Origin: Patiria miniata
Lineage: Eukaryota; Echinodermata; Asteroidea; Valvatida; Asterinidae
Reading direction: 5' to 3'
Assembly: GCF_015706575.1 (NCBI RefSeq)
Contig: NW_024037063.1
Span: 19,902,927 to 19,966,926 of the forward strand
Length of the DNA stretch: 64,000 nt
Numbering within the stretch: the first letter of the stretch is position 1; the number at the start of each line of letters is the position of its first letter. Shown here one piece after another: positions 12,501 to 27,500 of this stretch. Under the pieces are notes generated by a model. It was not told where the DNA came from and made no database searches. It saw only the letters and a program-made list of their open reading frames with translations. A program made the position numbers and the translations under genes.

Positions 12501-15500
12501 GTATTGTATGCAGGTCTTGAGTGACTGATTATTGTTGCAAAAAAAGTATTGCGGCAGAAAACATGCTACAAAATCGTAATCATTGCAACTGTTCGAGAGA
12601 AACAAATCCTCAACAAGGCAAAATTGTATAATTCTCGTTGGCATGTATGTGTGCTGAAGCCTGCTAAATCGTTGCTAGTGCCAGTCATAAAAGTGAGAAG
12701 CTATTGTAGTGATTATAATGTCCAATTGTGTGAGTAAATGGAACTATCTTTGTACATGCTTTGTTCATCAACAAGTTGGCATCCGGTACGACCCAATATT
12801 CAAATATTCGATCGAGTTGAAGGTCGAATATTCGAATATTCAATTATTCGAATTGACTCAGCCCTACTTGGCTCCAGGTCTAGCATCATAGAAACTGCAA
12901 GCTAAACATGTCAAGTTCACTAAACATGTACATGTCAAGTTCACTAAACATGTCAAGTTCACTATACATGTACATGTCAAGTTCACTAAATATGTCAAGT
13001 TCACTAAACATGTCAAGTTCACTAAACATGTCAAGTTCACTAAACATATCAAGTTCACTAAGCATGTCAAGTTCACTAAGCATGTCAAGTTCACTTCAAC
13101 TGACCTGTCCTACATGTACATGTACACGGTTATAATTATGCACGACCAAGAAAACGGTAATCCCAGGTTCACACATTCCTGATTTTTAAGCCGAATCGCC
13201 ACGAATAGCAATTCCGGAGTAAATCGGGAAATGGTTCTTGGCTGCCTTGGGATGATTCTGTTAGTTCGGTGAAAGACCGTTAAAGGTTAAGCGCTCCGAC
13301 AATTTTTGACATTGTCAGGGTGATTCGTGAACCAATTTCAATTCTTGGTTTATTCTTGTTGTATTCGTAACTAATTCTGGATATTCTTACAGCATTCTTA
13401 CAAGTTTCGTAGAGTTATTCTTGGTGGTAACAGTCCAGAATCATGCCGAATCATTAGGAATGTATCCAAAAAATGTACAAATATTATTCAGAATAACTTA
13501 CAAATACACTAAGATTTTGTTAAGAATAAATCAGATTTATCCGAGAACTTAGCAAGATTGAATCACAAAGAGTGCTGAGAATTTATTAAGAATAACCAAG
13601 AATCAAGCATAGTACGAATTGATCCAGAATAGTCCCGAATAATGTGGAGATCTACGGTACGCTGCTTGGCAAGCTGGAATTGACTAACAACGAGCGCTTT
13701 GGTTCTTGGTTCTTGGTTGTTCTTCTCCTAAATACTCCACGTGGGTGTTTATACAGGAGGCCAGAAACACCGGGGCAAACCCCTTCTCTTAGCGATAAGT
13801 GTTTACGTGTATTTATACAACACACGGGACCTACGGCTTAACGTCCCATCCGAAGGACGAAGCAATAATGGTTAAGTGCCTTGCTTAAGAGCACAAGTGT
13901 CCGCCGGCGGGCTCGAACCCACGTCACTGTTGCCTCTGAAACACCAGAACGTGAGTCCGGTGTTCTTAACCGCTAGGCCATCACACGCTTTTTTGGGATT
14001 ACTTTTGAGTTGACTGCTGAGAAGGGTCTAAGTCAGTTAAGGTTGTCCTGAATATTAGAATATTCGATCATCAACTATGCGCATACACGACTGTGATGTT
14101 ACTTTATCATAAAGTTGCGGTGTTTTATTGTCAGGTGCCACTATTATTTTTGACAGTAATTTTGTTGTCGACGGCTGTTCTTTGTTAAAGCTATAGTCCA
14201 TCATTTGTAATTAGTGCATTTTGTTCGTTTGAAGCAACAAAAGTGTTCAAAATCTAATGACGGATACTGAACAACTTACTTGATGAAGTTTCAGCTCAGC
14301 TTCAGCTTCATATTCCGAGAAAAACACCATTCTAGGATCTCAATTTAAAATCAAAAGTTGCTAAATCATGTTTCGAATTGTTTTGAATTGCAGCTTTACG
14401 CGATGTCGCGCACTGATCCGACAAATTATAGCAACCGCGCGCACCTGTGCGTCGTTCCAATGCTTGTGCGCGCTGCGCCGAATAACAAAACGAACAACTA
14501 ATTTAAATTTTCCTACGGTGCTTCTTAAGAAGCACCGTTGGAAATGCCTTCTTTCGTTGATTTCTTCAAAATGATAGCTTGCCAGAAAGGATAATTTCAC
14601 AGGGAGTTTAGTCCCCTTACTATCTTTCAACCAGTATGTTTTTCAACAATAATTACGCCAGTTACTTTTTTGGATAGCTGCAAATGATGGACTCGGGCTT
14701 TAACTATCCTTTTAGCAGGAATAAAGCCCTTGACACTTATAAAATACTTACTGCATAACATTCCACACCGATCGCCGCATGCAAATTATAATGTGTGCGC
14801 TCTGCATGCAACTTTTGACTGGTGCGGCACGCAGCTGCAGCTGGTACATGTAGTTTCGAATATCCGAATATTCAGTCCAACAGAGTTTCGAGTAATCGAA
14901 TACTAAATTATTTCAAAAACGACAGCCCTAAAGTCAGTTACAAGGTGGCAAGAACCTCAATCAGTTGGGTACCTGAAACCTAAAAAAAAAAAAAGAAGGA
15001 AAACCTAAGAAGCAAACGCTGATGAGTTCACTTACCGCAATAAAGGGTTCCCCCGAATCTTCCTTCTCCTCTCCATCTTCCATGGTCTTCTGGGCAAAAC
15101 TTGGGCTGATCACAGCTTTGGAGTTCTTGCCTGCTTTAGCTAAGAATAGGAACAGGAAACAAACATACAATTAGGTTACGAAAATGAACCATGGAAAATA
15201 TTTACATATGAGCCATCCAAGCATTAGGGGTGTGCATTTACGGTTAGTACGGGAACCGGATACCCGACTGGAAAAAAAAAAAGAACACGGGTACCCGGGT
15301 ACCCATTTCAGCAACCCAGCCCCAAAATTCAAATCACGGAAGTTGCTGTTGAGATTGTTCATAAAGGGGCACATGATAATACTAGACTTTCCTATTGGTC
15401 CATAGCCCGTCACGTGGCCGGTATTAAATGGATGATAAAGACCGGCTGGCTGGTCTTAAACACTTTTCCAGTGTCACATGAAATTTGGACTCCTATGAAA

Positions 15501-18500
15501 TCCAGTGCCTTTTACCGTTGTTTACGACTTACTCGCGAGCTAGCTACTCCATTATAAAGCTAGAGGGGTGTTTCAAAAAACATAAAGCGAAATTATTGAA
15601 CAATGGTTGGAGTCTGGATGCTGATAATTACTTCGGCTCCGGTAATTATCAGCATCTAGACTCCAACCAGTCTTAAACAGAGTGTTTAAAACCTCCCAAG
15701 CACACATTTATTCCCTTAATCTAAATTAACAAGCAAAAAATGAAATACAAAACAAAAAAGAAAAACAAACAAAAATCGCAAAAACAAAAAGACAAAATCC
15801 AAAAAAAATTATGATCTAAGGTCAAAGGTCAAGGGTGAAATATGATTTCTAACCTCTGACATGGAGGTGCCTCCCACTCAAGGGGTATGTTGGAAAGTCT
15901 AGAGGCGTCGGCGATGTTGAGGATTCTATGAAGATGTCGATGCCTCGCAAGTCGATTTCGGCCGTTGCCAGGATGGGTTTGATTGCATCCCTGTTAAAAG
16001 GTACCGGTACATGTAACAACAAATATCCATACAATATCAATTATACATGTAGATGTAATGGTCTTGAAGCAATCTGTAACCTTACAATAAACAACATGCT
16101 TACAAAACATAACAAAGATGATCATCATTTTTTACAATACAGGGTGAGTAAAAAAAAAACGAAACCCAAATGTCGGGACTATTGTTTGATTGAAGTTCTG
16201 CATGTAGCACTTTCAAAATCTAGGACATGAAAGCCCAATTCATAAGCTTTCTTTTAGTACAAGAATCATTGAAATCACTTCTGTACATGTACCGTACTTT
16301 CAAGTTATGGAGTTTTAAACACAGCCACCACAAAAAAAGGTGTGCGTTCTTTCAGCAAAACGAAAACAATTCACACACATCCCCGTGTGATTTCTTTTCG
16401 TTTTGTTGAAAGAACACTGATCTTTTTTTGTGATTCGTGGACAGAACCTTAAAACTGTGGTTGTGTTTAAAAATTCCGTAACCTGAAAAGTACATGAGTC
16501 ATTTGAATGATTCTTGTACTAAAAGAAAGCTTATGAATTGGGCTTCCATTATATACTAGATTTTGAAAATGGTACATGCAGAACTTCACTAAAACAATGG
16601 TCCCGACATTTGGGTTTCTATTTTTTTGACTCACCCTGTAGGCAGGTAGTAATACACAGATTGTTTGCTCACTTTCGTTCAAAAGGACATGCATGAGTAG
16701 ACCTGACTTGAAGCTTTGCATGACGGATGAGACAAAGTAGAAAGATTGCAGGAAAGAACCATGTGGAAAGTAATCTCTTCTTGGAAGAAGTGTGGTTCTG
16801 AAAAGAACCGGTTGGTTGAACTCAACGTTTAAGACAGGTGCTCTGTCCTCCTCAGGAGGATGAGTCTGTCCTCACCCTCTTGAGGATGGACAGAGCACAC
16901 TGTCCGAAACGTCGAGTTCTACACTCAACCAACCGGTTCTTTTCAGAACCACACTTCTTCCAAGAAGAGATTACTTTCCACACGGTGCTACATGTACCTG
17001 CAATTTTTTTACTTGATGATTAGACCTCTTATGCATTCATGAATTAACCTAAAATCCCACCACACAGATGGCTGGTCAATGCAATCGATTAACATTGCTA
17101 ATAATGATGTGCATCGGGTCGGGTCGAGCAGGCCAAACCGACCCAAAACATTAGAGATATAAACCGAATCCGAACCGAAGCCGATCTTAACTCCCTCAAA
17201 CCGACCCGACCCGACAAAAAATAAGGTAAAACCGACCCGAACCAACCCAACCCAAGGAAAAAAAACCCCCAAAAAACGAGAAAAAAAACCCGAATACCTG
17301 GCTTGGACAAAGTGATCACTTTTTAGTGCCTGCCCTATATCCACGTAGCATGAATTCTTTTTCAAAACCATCGTCTCTCTCTCTGTCATACTCAGTGGGT
17401 TCATCGAGAGTAACTCCGCTTATTGAACAAACGCGTGGTCACCACGCGGTATCATGAAAAAAAACATTACAATCTATCTATTTCAATGTCAGTCCCATCC
17501 GACTGGAGAAATTAATACCGTGGGAACTTGATAGTGCGCTCGGTGGCCACACCACACAATGGGCTGCAGTCACAGTGACTGTCAATAATATTGCATCACC
17601 TAAATTTCTCAACTGTTTTGGTTTATTTTAGTTTATTTCGTTTTTTTTCAAAAGATGGCTAAACCGACCCGACCCGACCCGAAAATGTAAATGCAAAACC
17701 CGAAAACCGACCCGACCCGACTGAAAAGATGGACAAACCGACCCGACCCGACCCAATGTCGGTTTCGGTCCGGGTCGGTTTCGGGTCGGGTTTGCAAATC
17801 ATTAATTGCTAATATTTATCTGAATACACTGTACATATATGAGTACATTGTAATGTATATTAGAATGTGCACTTTATACATGTAAATCCATATATATACC
17901 GGGGTTACTATTATTATTATTGCACATATACAAACTGTACTATGTTACTTTAAAGTTAATCAACAAAATGCTTATGTTGTATATCACCTTATAGGAAAGT
18001 TGGGGGAAGGGGGGAATGTCAGAGTATGCCAAGTTTGTTGACTCCTATTTTATTGTTTTATTCTTTGCATTCAAATATATTCTTTCAAATGCATGCAGTT
18101 TGAAAGTTGCATCCAAGGTATTATTCTACACGTTCTTATGATATATGCTTTGTAATCTGTATTCACGAAAATATGATTAGCAGTTTGTTTGCGTATTTGA
18201 CAACCACTGTAATATACAAATACAACATGGTTTGTCGGGAAATTGTGAAAACTATTGAGCCGAGGGAGATAGTACCAATCATCCAACACCGAGGGATCAT
18301 TTGTTTTCACTATTTCCCCGCAAAAACATGTTGTATTTGTTTGACTATACCTCATAAATAGTCATCAGGCAGCTGCGGTATTTCATTCGTCCATTCCACC
18401 ATGTTTTTGATCATGCAGAATTTGGATAAAGTGAAACATTATTTTAATTTAAGGAGGCAGACAGAATAGAAAGTTAATTTTGTGTCATTTAATAACTGTA

Positions 18501-21500
18501 ACAATCACGCAAAACACTGCATTTATTTTATTGTGTAATATTTCACCCACTTCCTACTCGGTTAAAATCGCAAAGCGAGCACCACCGGTCGCCATTTTGA
18601 TGTATGCTGTAATAGACTGGCACATGCAACTGTCCTCACTGGTGTTCTCCACGGTACGCACGTAAAGCACATGCGAAGTTGGTAAAGAGATAACACATTA
18701 CTGGAACAAATCTAACTGCTGCAACCCAGGTGTGTGATAGTGCCTTCCTGGTTTTTGCGCGTCATGCGCGCGTACGAAGACGCGGGGTGATAGTGAAAAC
18801 TTTCAAACGGTTGAGTTGCTGGAATGGACCAATGATATGCCGCGGTTGCCTGATGAATATTTATGAGGTATAGTAAAACAAAATATCACAATTCTTACCT
18901 CAGAAGTAAGTCTCTAGTTGTCTGAATCTCGTGGGTTTGTGTGTAAAAGCGAAGCTCAAAGTACACTGTGATGAATTCCTTGACTGCGCCCCTCTATACA
19001 CAAAAACAACAAATCATTCCAACTATTACTTGAAACAAAATAAAGCATGCAAACTGAACTGAACGAGCACACAGGATTATATACTACCGGTATTTCCAAA
19101 ACAACTTGCATTTTGAAAGTACAAGTACATCAGAAATTAAATGCATAACCAGAATATGGATATCATACATACCTACCCGGTAGTTGTACAGTAAAAGTAC
19201 AATATAATCCATGTAAGATTCAAAGTATTTTTGTTTATAAAAATACAAAGATGCACACCTTTTGTACATGTACCGGTACCTATACATGTACACTGTTCAT
19301 GTACAGTTGTACCGGTACCAGGAAGTAAAACCGATTTCCATGTACATACTGCACACAACTTCCTTAAATTCTTGAGCAAATATCTCACACAAACAGTGAT
19401 GCCGGGTGTTGACATAAGAAGGCTTTTAAAAGTTAAGCGAAAACTACTCCATATACGTGCCTATATTTTCCCACTCGTTGTCCCGAATATACAATGAAAT
19501 ACATTACTCACACAATAGAATCCAACTTCTGTGCGTAGGCACTACAGGAAATGAACCAAACTATATTATCCGCGGCAGGATCTGTCAAATTTGATCAATT
19601 CTTTTGGACATCTTCAGACGGGAACAAGTTCATTGTCAGAACAAAAAAAAAACGCCAGCCTGCAGTCAACAAAACTGATCAAGTCGCAACTAGACTCTTA
19701 GCCTACAAGCGTGTGACGGTAATTCAATAGCAACGTTCATCCGCATCGGTCGTGGTTATTTCCTGGCTCTCGGCCCCCAAATACTCAAGACCAGTACACC
19801 GCGCTACGTGTATGCATGTGTATCATCTTCCTGAATTGGATTATAGGCCCTATACAATTCGCAACCTATTGTCATGATAATTGGAAACATGCATTGTCAA
19901 CACACACACACACACACACGCAGGGGTTTTTTAGCAACCAGGATAAGCTACTGCCATGCTGAGTTTATGACGGTGGTCCGTACTTGCAAAATGGCATACC
20001 ACCACTTCCGGATGACCTTCTCTGGATGCGGAACTTGAAGTTTATCATAAACCTTCCTTTTTTTTGGAATTGTGTGACACAGACGTGTAATTCTTAGCAC
20101 TGGATTTTACCTCTTTGTTAATTTGGTTAAGGGGAAAAATTACAGGAAAAAAAATTCAGTGTTGTAATTTCATCAAGCCTGATGTTATTACAAAGTCTAA
20201 CTCTGATGTTGTTACAAAGTATTTACATGATCTCTGATGTTGTTACAAAGAATTTACATGAACTCTGATGTTGTTACAAAGTATTTACATGAACTTTGAC
20301 TACATTATTATATTCCTTTGTTATTGTCTTTTCCTCTGTTACTTGTAACTTGAAGATTTCTAATCCTTCTCCAATAATGCTGTAATGAGGCCTTTTCACA
20401 CTGGAGCCTCTCAACCCGGGTTGAACTCAACCCTGGGTGAACCCAGTGCCATCCCGGGTTGAACTTTTTTCTTTCAAAGCCACGTTCAACCCTGCATCGT
20501 TTCACACTTGTTTTGCGCAAACCGAGCTTGTTTCACTCAGTTACTGTTTTGAACCCTGGCGAGTGTTTTAACCCGGATTGAAAATTTCAACCCTAGTCTA
20601 GACCAGGTTGAGTTCAAACCCGTGCGAAGTCAATCTCCGGGTTGACACAGGGTTGGCACAGGGTTGAAAATTGTCAAGTGTGAAACACTGCATGTTTTCA
20701 ACCCTGCCTCAACCCAACGTCAACAATGAGAATTGTTTGGTCTGGCGCAGGGTTCAGTTCAGCCCGGGCTAAATCAATCTCAGGTTGAACATTTTCAAGT
20801 GTAACACTGCATGTTTTACAACCCAGCCCCAACCCTGCGTCAATTCCAAGATTTGTCTAGTGTGAAAAGGCAGAATCATCTCAAGGTTGGTGCAGGGTTG
20901 AAATTTTTGAAGTGTGTAACACTTAATGTTTTAAAACCTGCATCCAGCCCGAGATTTAACTAGTGTAAAAAGGTCTATAGCTATGCCTCCCCCCCCCCCC
21001 CTTGTAATGATATGGACCTCCGTGCAGAATTAGTTAAAGAAGTTGTGGAATGCTCGAAGACATATCCGTCATTCTTCGGGTATATGTAGCCTAAGGTGTG
21101 ATGAAATAAAAACGACTATTGTTTCTGTCATAAAATGAGTACAAAAGGTACTTTTGAGAGCTGTTTTCAAGTCCTGTCATGCCTGTTTCGACCCGAACAT
21201 GCAATTTGTGTAAAAGTCGTCGTTGCGGGCAGCAAACAAAACACAGTAAATCGTGACGTAATAAACAGGACTCCCGATGCAGAGTAGCATAAACCAGTCC
21301 TGTTTATTACGTCACGATTTACTGTGTTTTGTTTGCTGCCCGCAACGACGACTTTTACACAAATTGCACGTTCGGGTCGAAACAGGACCTGAAAAATAGC
21401 TCTCAAAAGTACCTTTTGTACTCATTTCATGACAGAAACAATAGTCGTTTTTCTTTCATCACACCTTAGGCTACATATACCCAAAAAATGACGGAAATGT

Positions 21501-24500
21501 TTTCGAGCATTCCACAACCTCTTTAATGGCGCTTTTTAATCAGGTCCACACATGACAGCCTGTATGAGGGACGCAATGTATCCATGCACCGTGCTCAAGT
21601 ACCCCCTCAATGGTAAGAAAGGGAGAGTTGGGGGAGACCACTGGGACAGACATTTGAACGCATTGCTGACGCTCATGCGAAGAAAAAGACTCTATGGCTT
21701 TGTGCACATTTAGAATAAAACAAGTTGTGCGTACTTCGCGCTAAACGCGCATGAAACCAGTACGCGCAAGCTGTTTGTCCCATCCACTGGGCTCTCAAAA
21801 GTTGTACGTACCGGTACTTCGCGCTAAACGCGCATGAAACCAGTACGCGCAAGCTGTTTGTCCCATCCACTGGGCTCTCAAAAGTTGTGCGTACCGGTAC
21901 TTCGCGCTAAACGCGCATGAAACCAGTACGCGCAAGCTGTTTGTCCCATCCACTGGGCTCTCAAAAGTTGTGCGTACCGGTACTTCGCGCTAAATGCGCA
22001 TGAAACCAGAACGCGCAAGCTGTTCGTCCCGTCCACTGGGCTCTCAAAAGTTGTGCGTACCGGTACTTCGCGCTAAACGCGCATGAAACCAGTACGCGCA
22101 AGCTGTTCGTCCCGTCCACCGGGCTCTCAAAAGTCGTAAAAATAAACATCCTTCCTCGTCAGTGCAAGGAGCTCATCAACTGTCAATCATCTCGCTAAAC
22201 TCCGACAAAAGCAACACCCAAGAACGACCTCGAAGATTCTAGGAAGTGCGTATGCAAATGACTCACTCTGTGACAGGGACAGGTCAACCAGAAGTTCACA
22301 AATTGAGGAAGTTCACAAAGTTTCGTCTTCATCTTTCAACGAAATGCAATTTGATATTTTACCTGTGCGGTAAACACAAGGAAATCTGATACCGTCATGA
22401 CTAAAGGCCCTCACTTCCTGATGTTTTTTCACACCTTTCACTGCATAACTTTTTGCAATGACAAAACCACTTTTTAAAAGAGAACTATTTTCTTTCTCAA
22501 GAAGAGCCAATTACCATGATTAATACTGAGAGTGAAACTTCTTGAAAATAGTATCCATTTTTGTTTTGGTTCAATTTTAGGAAGTTCTGGTGCACGTTTT
22601 ATTCGTAAAGATGTACTGGCTGTGTTCTTCATCAAATTGGATTTGTCTGTTTTAACAGGGTGAGTAAAAAAAAGTGGAACCCAAACCCCAAAAGTTATAT
22701 TTCATATTTTAAAAATATGTAGCACCAAAAATAATAATGTCTGGAAAGCCAGTTTCATATGGTACTTTTAGATGAAAAAAATGACTGAAATTGGTCAATC
22801 CGTTCAGAAAGTATCACCATTTAAACACAATGACCCTAAAACCTGTCTTGTCAAAAAAATGCGATTTCAAGAATCGTCGTCGCAATTGTCTTCGAACATC
22901 ACCAGCGATAAAATTTCAGTTTAAACGTTAAAATTACTCAACAGAATCCCTTTGAAGGCCCATCCCATAAAAAAATAGATTTTGTAAATCATATTGTTTT
23001 CCTAACCAGGGTTGTTAATAAAGATATTGTGTTAATACAGTTGGTGACAGTTCTTGAAACAAGTATTCAGAGTCATTTTCTTGGTTGTTCCAAAACACAA
23101 AATGAATTGCTTTTTGTTGGACGAGACAGGTTTAAGGGGTCATTGTGTTTAAATGGTGATATTCTTTGAACGTATCAAGCAATTCCAGCATTTTTTTCAT
23201 CTAAAAGTAGCTGATGAAACTGGTTTTCCAGTCATTATTATTTTTGGTGCTACATATTTTTTTAAATATGAAATATATTTTATGGGGTTTGGGTTCCACT
23301 TTTTTTGACTCACCCTGTATTTAGGAAAAACTGCTCCTTTCTGTTTTGGGCATCTGCGGCCCTCTGAAATAAATTAGGCTTCTTAAAGGGAATACATTTG
23401 GGAGGTATTAAACACTCTGTTTAAGACTGATTGGAGTCTGGATGCTGATAATTACCCAAGCCGAAGGTATAAATTATATCTTTCCAACTTCAAAATAATA
23501 AGTCACAGATTTTGCCTCATTTAGAAAACTCAGAAAACGACAGAGCTGGACACTGATAAAGGCAGTCTTTACAATGTACATGTAGGGTTTATACATGTAG
23601 TCTTGTCAGTGCAAACATGAACATGCACAAGTACATGTATATTTCTTGGTTCTTGAAGCCTCATAGAACGCACACCATATAAATGTACACATGTACATGT
23701 ACATGTACTATTATTTATACTTGGTTCGGGGCCATCACAGAAGTACATACATGTACAGCAAAAACACAACACAAATGGCCCATCATAAAGTCACCTGAAT
23801 AACTTTCCCAGGACAACCCCCATTGTCTGCGACTAGCCTTGTCTGTCATGTGACAACAAAAAGAGTCACATGACAACAGAAAGGTGGAAATTATATCTTT
23901 CCACATTCCTAAAACACAATAAGAAAGGGGCGGCGGCAAAAAACCTACAATCTTTCTCAGCAATTATCAGCGAATTGAAAGGAAAGTGTACAATCTTGTT
24001 CCGGGGAAGATTTTATTTTGTTTTCACTTGTTCGGTAACAACAAGAAGTACTGGGTTTCAAGCACAAAGTTCTTCGCCCCGGTGCCTGGGTATTATTCAA
24101 ATGAATCTCGACACAATAGCCTATTGAAACTGTCTGAGCTGGTGTTGGATGGAGGAAATATTCAGGTATTATAAATACTGGTGACTCAAGGGCAGACTGC
24201 AAATTAATATGCTGTGGTTGGAAACTTGGCAGGGGAGTACATGTATGTGGCCTTGTAATAATACTGAATATTTGGCAATAAATTCTGGAATTACTTTTTA
24301 ATGTGATAAAAAAATGCAGGTTGTTTATCAAGCATGTCAAGCAGAGTCCACAATCAAAACATCCCTCTCTGCTCCATATGCTCTTCATTTTGGAATTTTT
24401 CTACCAAAACATGGAAAATTTGCGGAAAAAGTCAGCAAATTTACAAGTGTTCCTACCTGCCCCACACCACAAGAACCGGTAGATAAGATTGAATGGTTTG

Positions 24501-27500
24501 CATGGTAAAGGTTTAAAGATTACTACGGTAGCACCAGCAGGAAAATCTCTTTTGTGAGTTTGTGAGGTTCTCAAAAGAAGGGGGGATGGATTTCATGTTT
24601 CGGACAGTATACAGGGTGAGTTAAAAAAAAACGAAACCCAAATGTCGAGACAATTGTTTTAGTGAAGTTCTGCATGTAGTACTTTCAAAATATAGGGTAT
24701 GAAAGCCCAATTCATAAGCTTTCTTTTAGTACAAGAATCATTCAAATCACTCATGTCGTTTTCAAGTTACGGAGTTTTAAATGCAACCACCGTTTCAAAG
24801 TTCTGTCCACAGATCACACAAAGAAGTGTGTTCTTTCAGCAAAACGAAAATAATTCACACACATCCTTATGTGATTTGTTTTCGTGTTGCTGAGAGAACA
24901 CCGAACTTTTTTGTGATCCGTGGACAGAACCTTAGAATGGCGGCTGTGTTTTAAACTCCGTAACTTGAAAAGTACATGAGTGGTTTGAATGATTTTTGCA
25001 CTAAAAGAAAGCTTATAAATTGGGCTTTCATATTCTAGATTTTGTAAGTGCTACATGCAGAACTTCACTTTAAAAATGGTCCCGACATTTGGGTTTCGCT
25101 GTTTTTTACTCACCCTGTACTCTGCTCGTCGTCATGAGCATACAGACTTCAGTCTCTTGATGACGGTCAGAACATACATGTACTGTCTGAAACGTTGAGT
25201 TTCCCTCGGTTGAAAAAGAACCTCCCAAACCCAAGAGAGAGATTTGTCACATGGCGCTAGCGTAAATCTTAAAACTGGCTTATGATCTCACGTCTTTTAA
25301 AACTCTGTAATGGGGAAATAAATAGATGAAAGTTACAGATGTATAGGGATTTATTTATGGTTCTTGGGGAGTGGTTTGTATTTTAAGAACAGTTGCCTTT
25401 TAATGGACAAGGGACAAGCGATGTCACACGTCATTTTTAAACAAGATAATGGAATTTTTTAACTCAGGATTAATGTTCCATTTTTAACCTGTTTATCAAT
25501 ACATCGTCTGTTTTTTTATCTAGTTTTTTTAATTTTGGTGTGGTTTTAATTCCTTGGGTTATTTTTAGTAATGCATTCATTATGTCTTTTAATGTGTTTT
25601 TTGTAATTTTTGTCGTTATTATATCATGTTTTTATGTAATCCAGGGCCCCCAGGGAGAACAGTTCACTGGCAACTGATGGGGCTACCCTGGTAAAATAAC
25701 ATGACATAAATAAATGAATAAATCTTTATCATATTAGCCAAAAAGTAAGTCTACAGAAAAATAATCAGTCATATTCCCTTTCAGTTTATTTGTACATGTA
25801 GAAGTAGCAGCAGACATTTACACAGTAAATAGTGCTTCACTTCAAAGCATTTTACAGGTCTTATTTTCCCTGTTTTAACAAGCAAACACTCCTGAAACCT
25901 GAACTCCCTAGGGAGCATACACGGCCAGCAGGCAGCCATTTTGGCGCTCTTGGCAGTAATCAACCTCTCACAGTAACCAACACTGCCCTCACAGGTACCC
26001 ATCTACTCCTGGGTGGAGAGAAGCAATGAGTGACAAAGCCTACCGGTATGTAGGCAGCCATTTTGGCGCTCTTGGCCGTAATCAACCTCTCACAGTAACC
26101 AACTCTGCCCTCACAGGTACCCATCTACTCCTGGGTAAAGAGAAGCAATGAGTGACAAAGTACCTTGCCCAAGGGCACACGCACCATGACCCCAGGCTGG
26201 ACTCGAACCGACAACCTGCAGAATTACCCGCAGACCACAAATTCAATGCCCAGACCACTAGGCCACGGCACTCCAAGTTCATAGTCATATAACATGAAGT
26301 ACATAGTACATGTACAATGGACTATTTTTAATCCAATCACATCTGCAACTAATATTATAGGAACGAACATGTGACTCTATTTGCTGGTGAAACCAGACAA
26401 AAATTCCATCACAGTGACGAACAACGCACGAGACAGATTCATCAAATGTCGCTTCTAAACAGGAAGCATGACTATGAACATGAAGTCGAAAAACAAACTT
26501 TGGAGGTCTACATGCAAGATGTAAACAAAGTAGGAAGAATTTAAAGGGCCCATTTAATGTAATTGTTTTAGTGAAGTCCTTAAAAATGCACCTTTGTGTC
26601 CCATTTAAAATTATTTTCAATTATTTGTTTTTCCATTTGTAAGGGCAATCTGGTGCCTTTTTGGTTTTTACGCTACCGGTAGTGCAAATGTCCATATTCA
26701 TGAGCAAAAAGTGTGATGTCATTTCAGACAGAAACCTCAATGTAACAGTTATTTCAGGACCAAAATTTGCCAGAAGTTGGGATATTTGGCTGTCGTAAAT
26801 TTTCTTTTCTTTGGTGATTCGTTGTGTCAGTTCATGGCAGTAGGCCTGTGAGCAAAGTTTTCTCACAAATGTTTTCAATGAGCAAATTTTGGTTTCACAA
26901 TTTCAATAGAAAACCACTAAACTGAATAGAGTCTTCCTGAAATGAAATCACAGCAACAGCGCCCTCATTTGTCAGGTAAAGCATGGACAAATTTAAATGT
27001 TCCAAAAAAGTGCACTATTCAATGAAATTAACCAAAACTGGATGTCAAACAGTTTTCATACATTTAAGAGGAGTAGAAAGTTGCACAAAATATGTTTCCA
27101 AGTAAAATTCAAGTTGTGGGCCCTTTAACTTAAAGCTACAGTCCATCATTTGCAGCTATCCAAAAAGTAACTGACGTAATTATTGTTGAAAAACATACTT
27201 GGTTGAAAGATAGTTAGGGACAGTGGCGTCGCCAAGGGGGGCCAGGGGGGGCACGTGCCCCCCCTGGAAAACCTAGTGCCCCCCCGAGTGCCCCCCCATC
27301 TGAGATTTGGGTTGGTAAAAAAATATATATATATTTTGTTATATTCAACTCCCATCATCTGAGTTGGTTAAATAGCAATTTCTGGAGATATCTTCAGATC
27401 GAATTTAGTATCAAATGTGGCACCATTTTGCATCTAGCCCATCCTCCGTATGCGAAAATTTTCCAAAGGGGAGGGGGGCACCCCCTCCCCTTAGACCCCT

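Noticed and set aside
12864-13135. Long repetitive frames on both strands (N-L-T-C-L-V type repeats)
   Set aside because: They are translations of the 15-18-base minisatellite; no splice or start context.
23957-24388. 143-codon minus-strand frame
   Set aside because: No recognisable motif, composition like flanking intron, not in phase with gene B exons.
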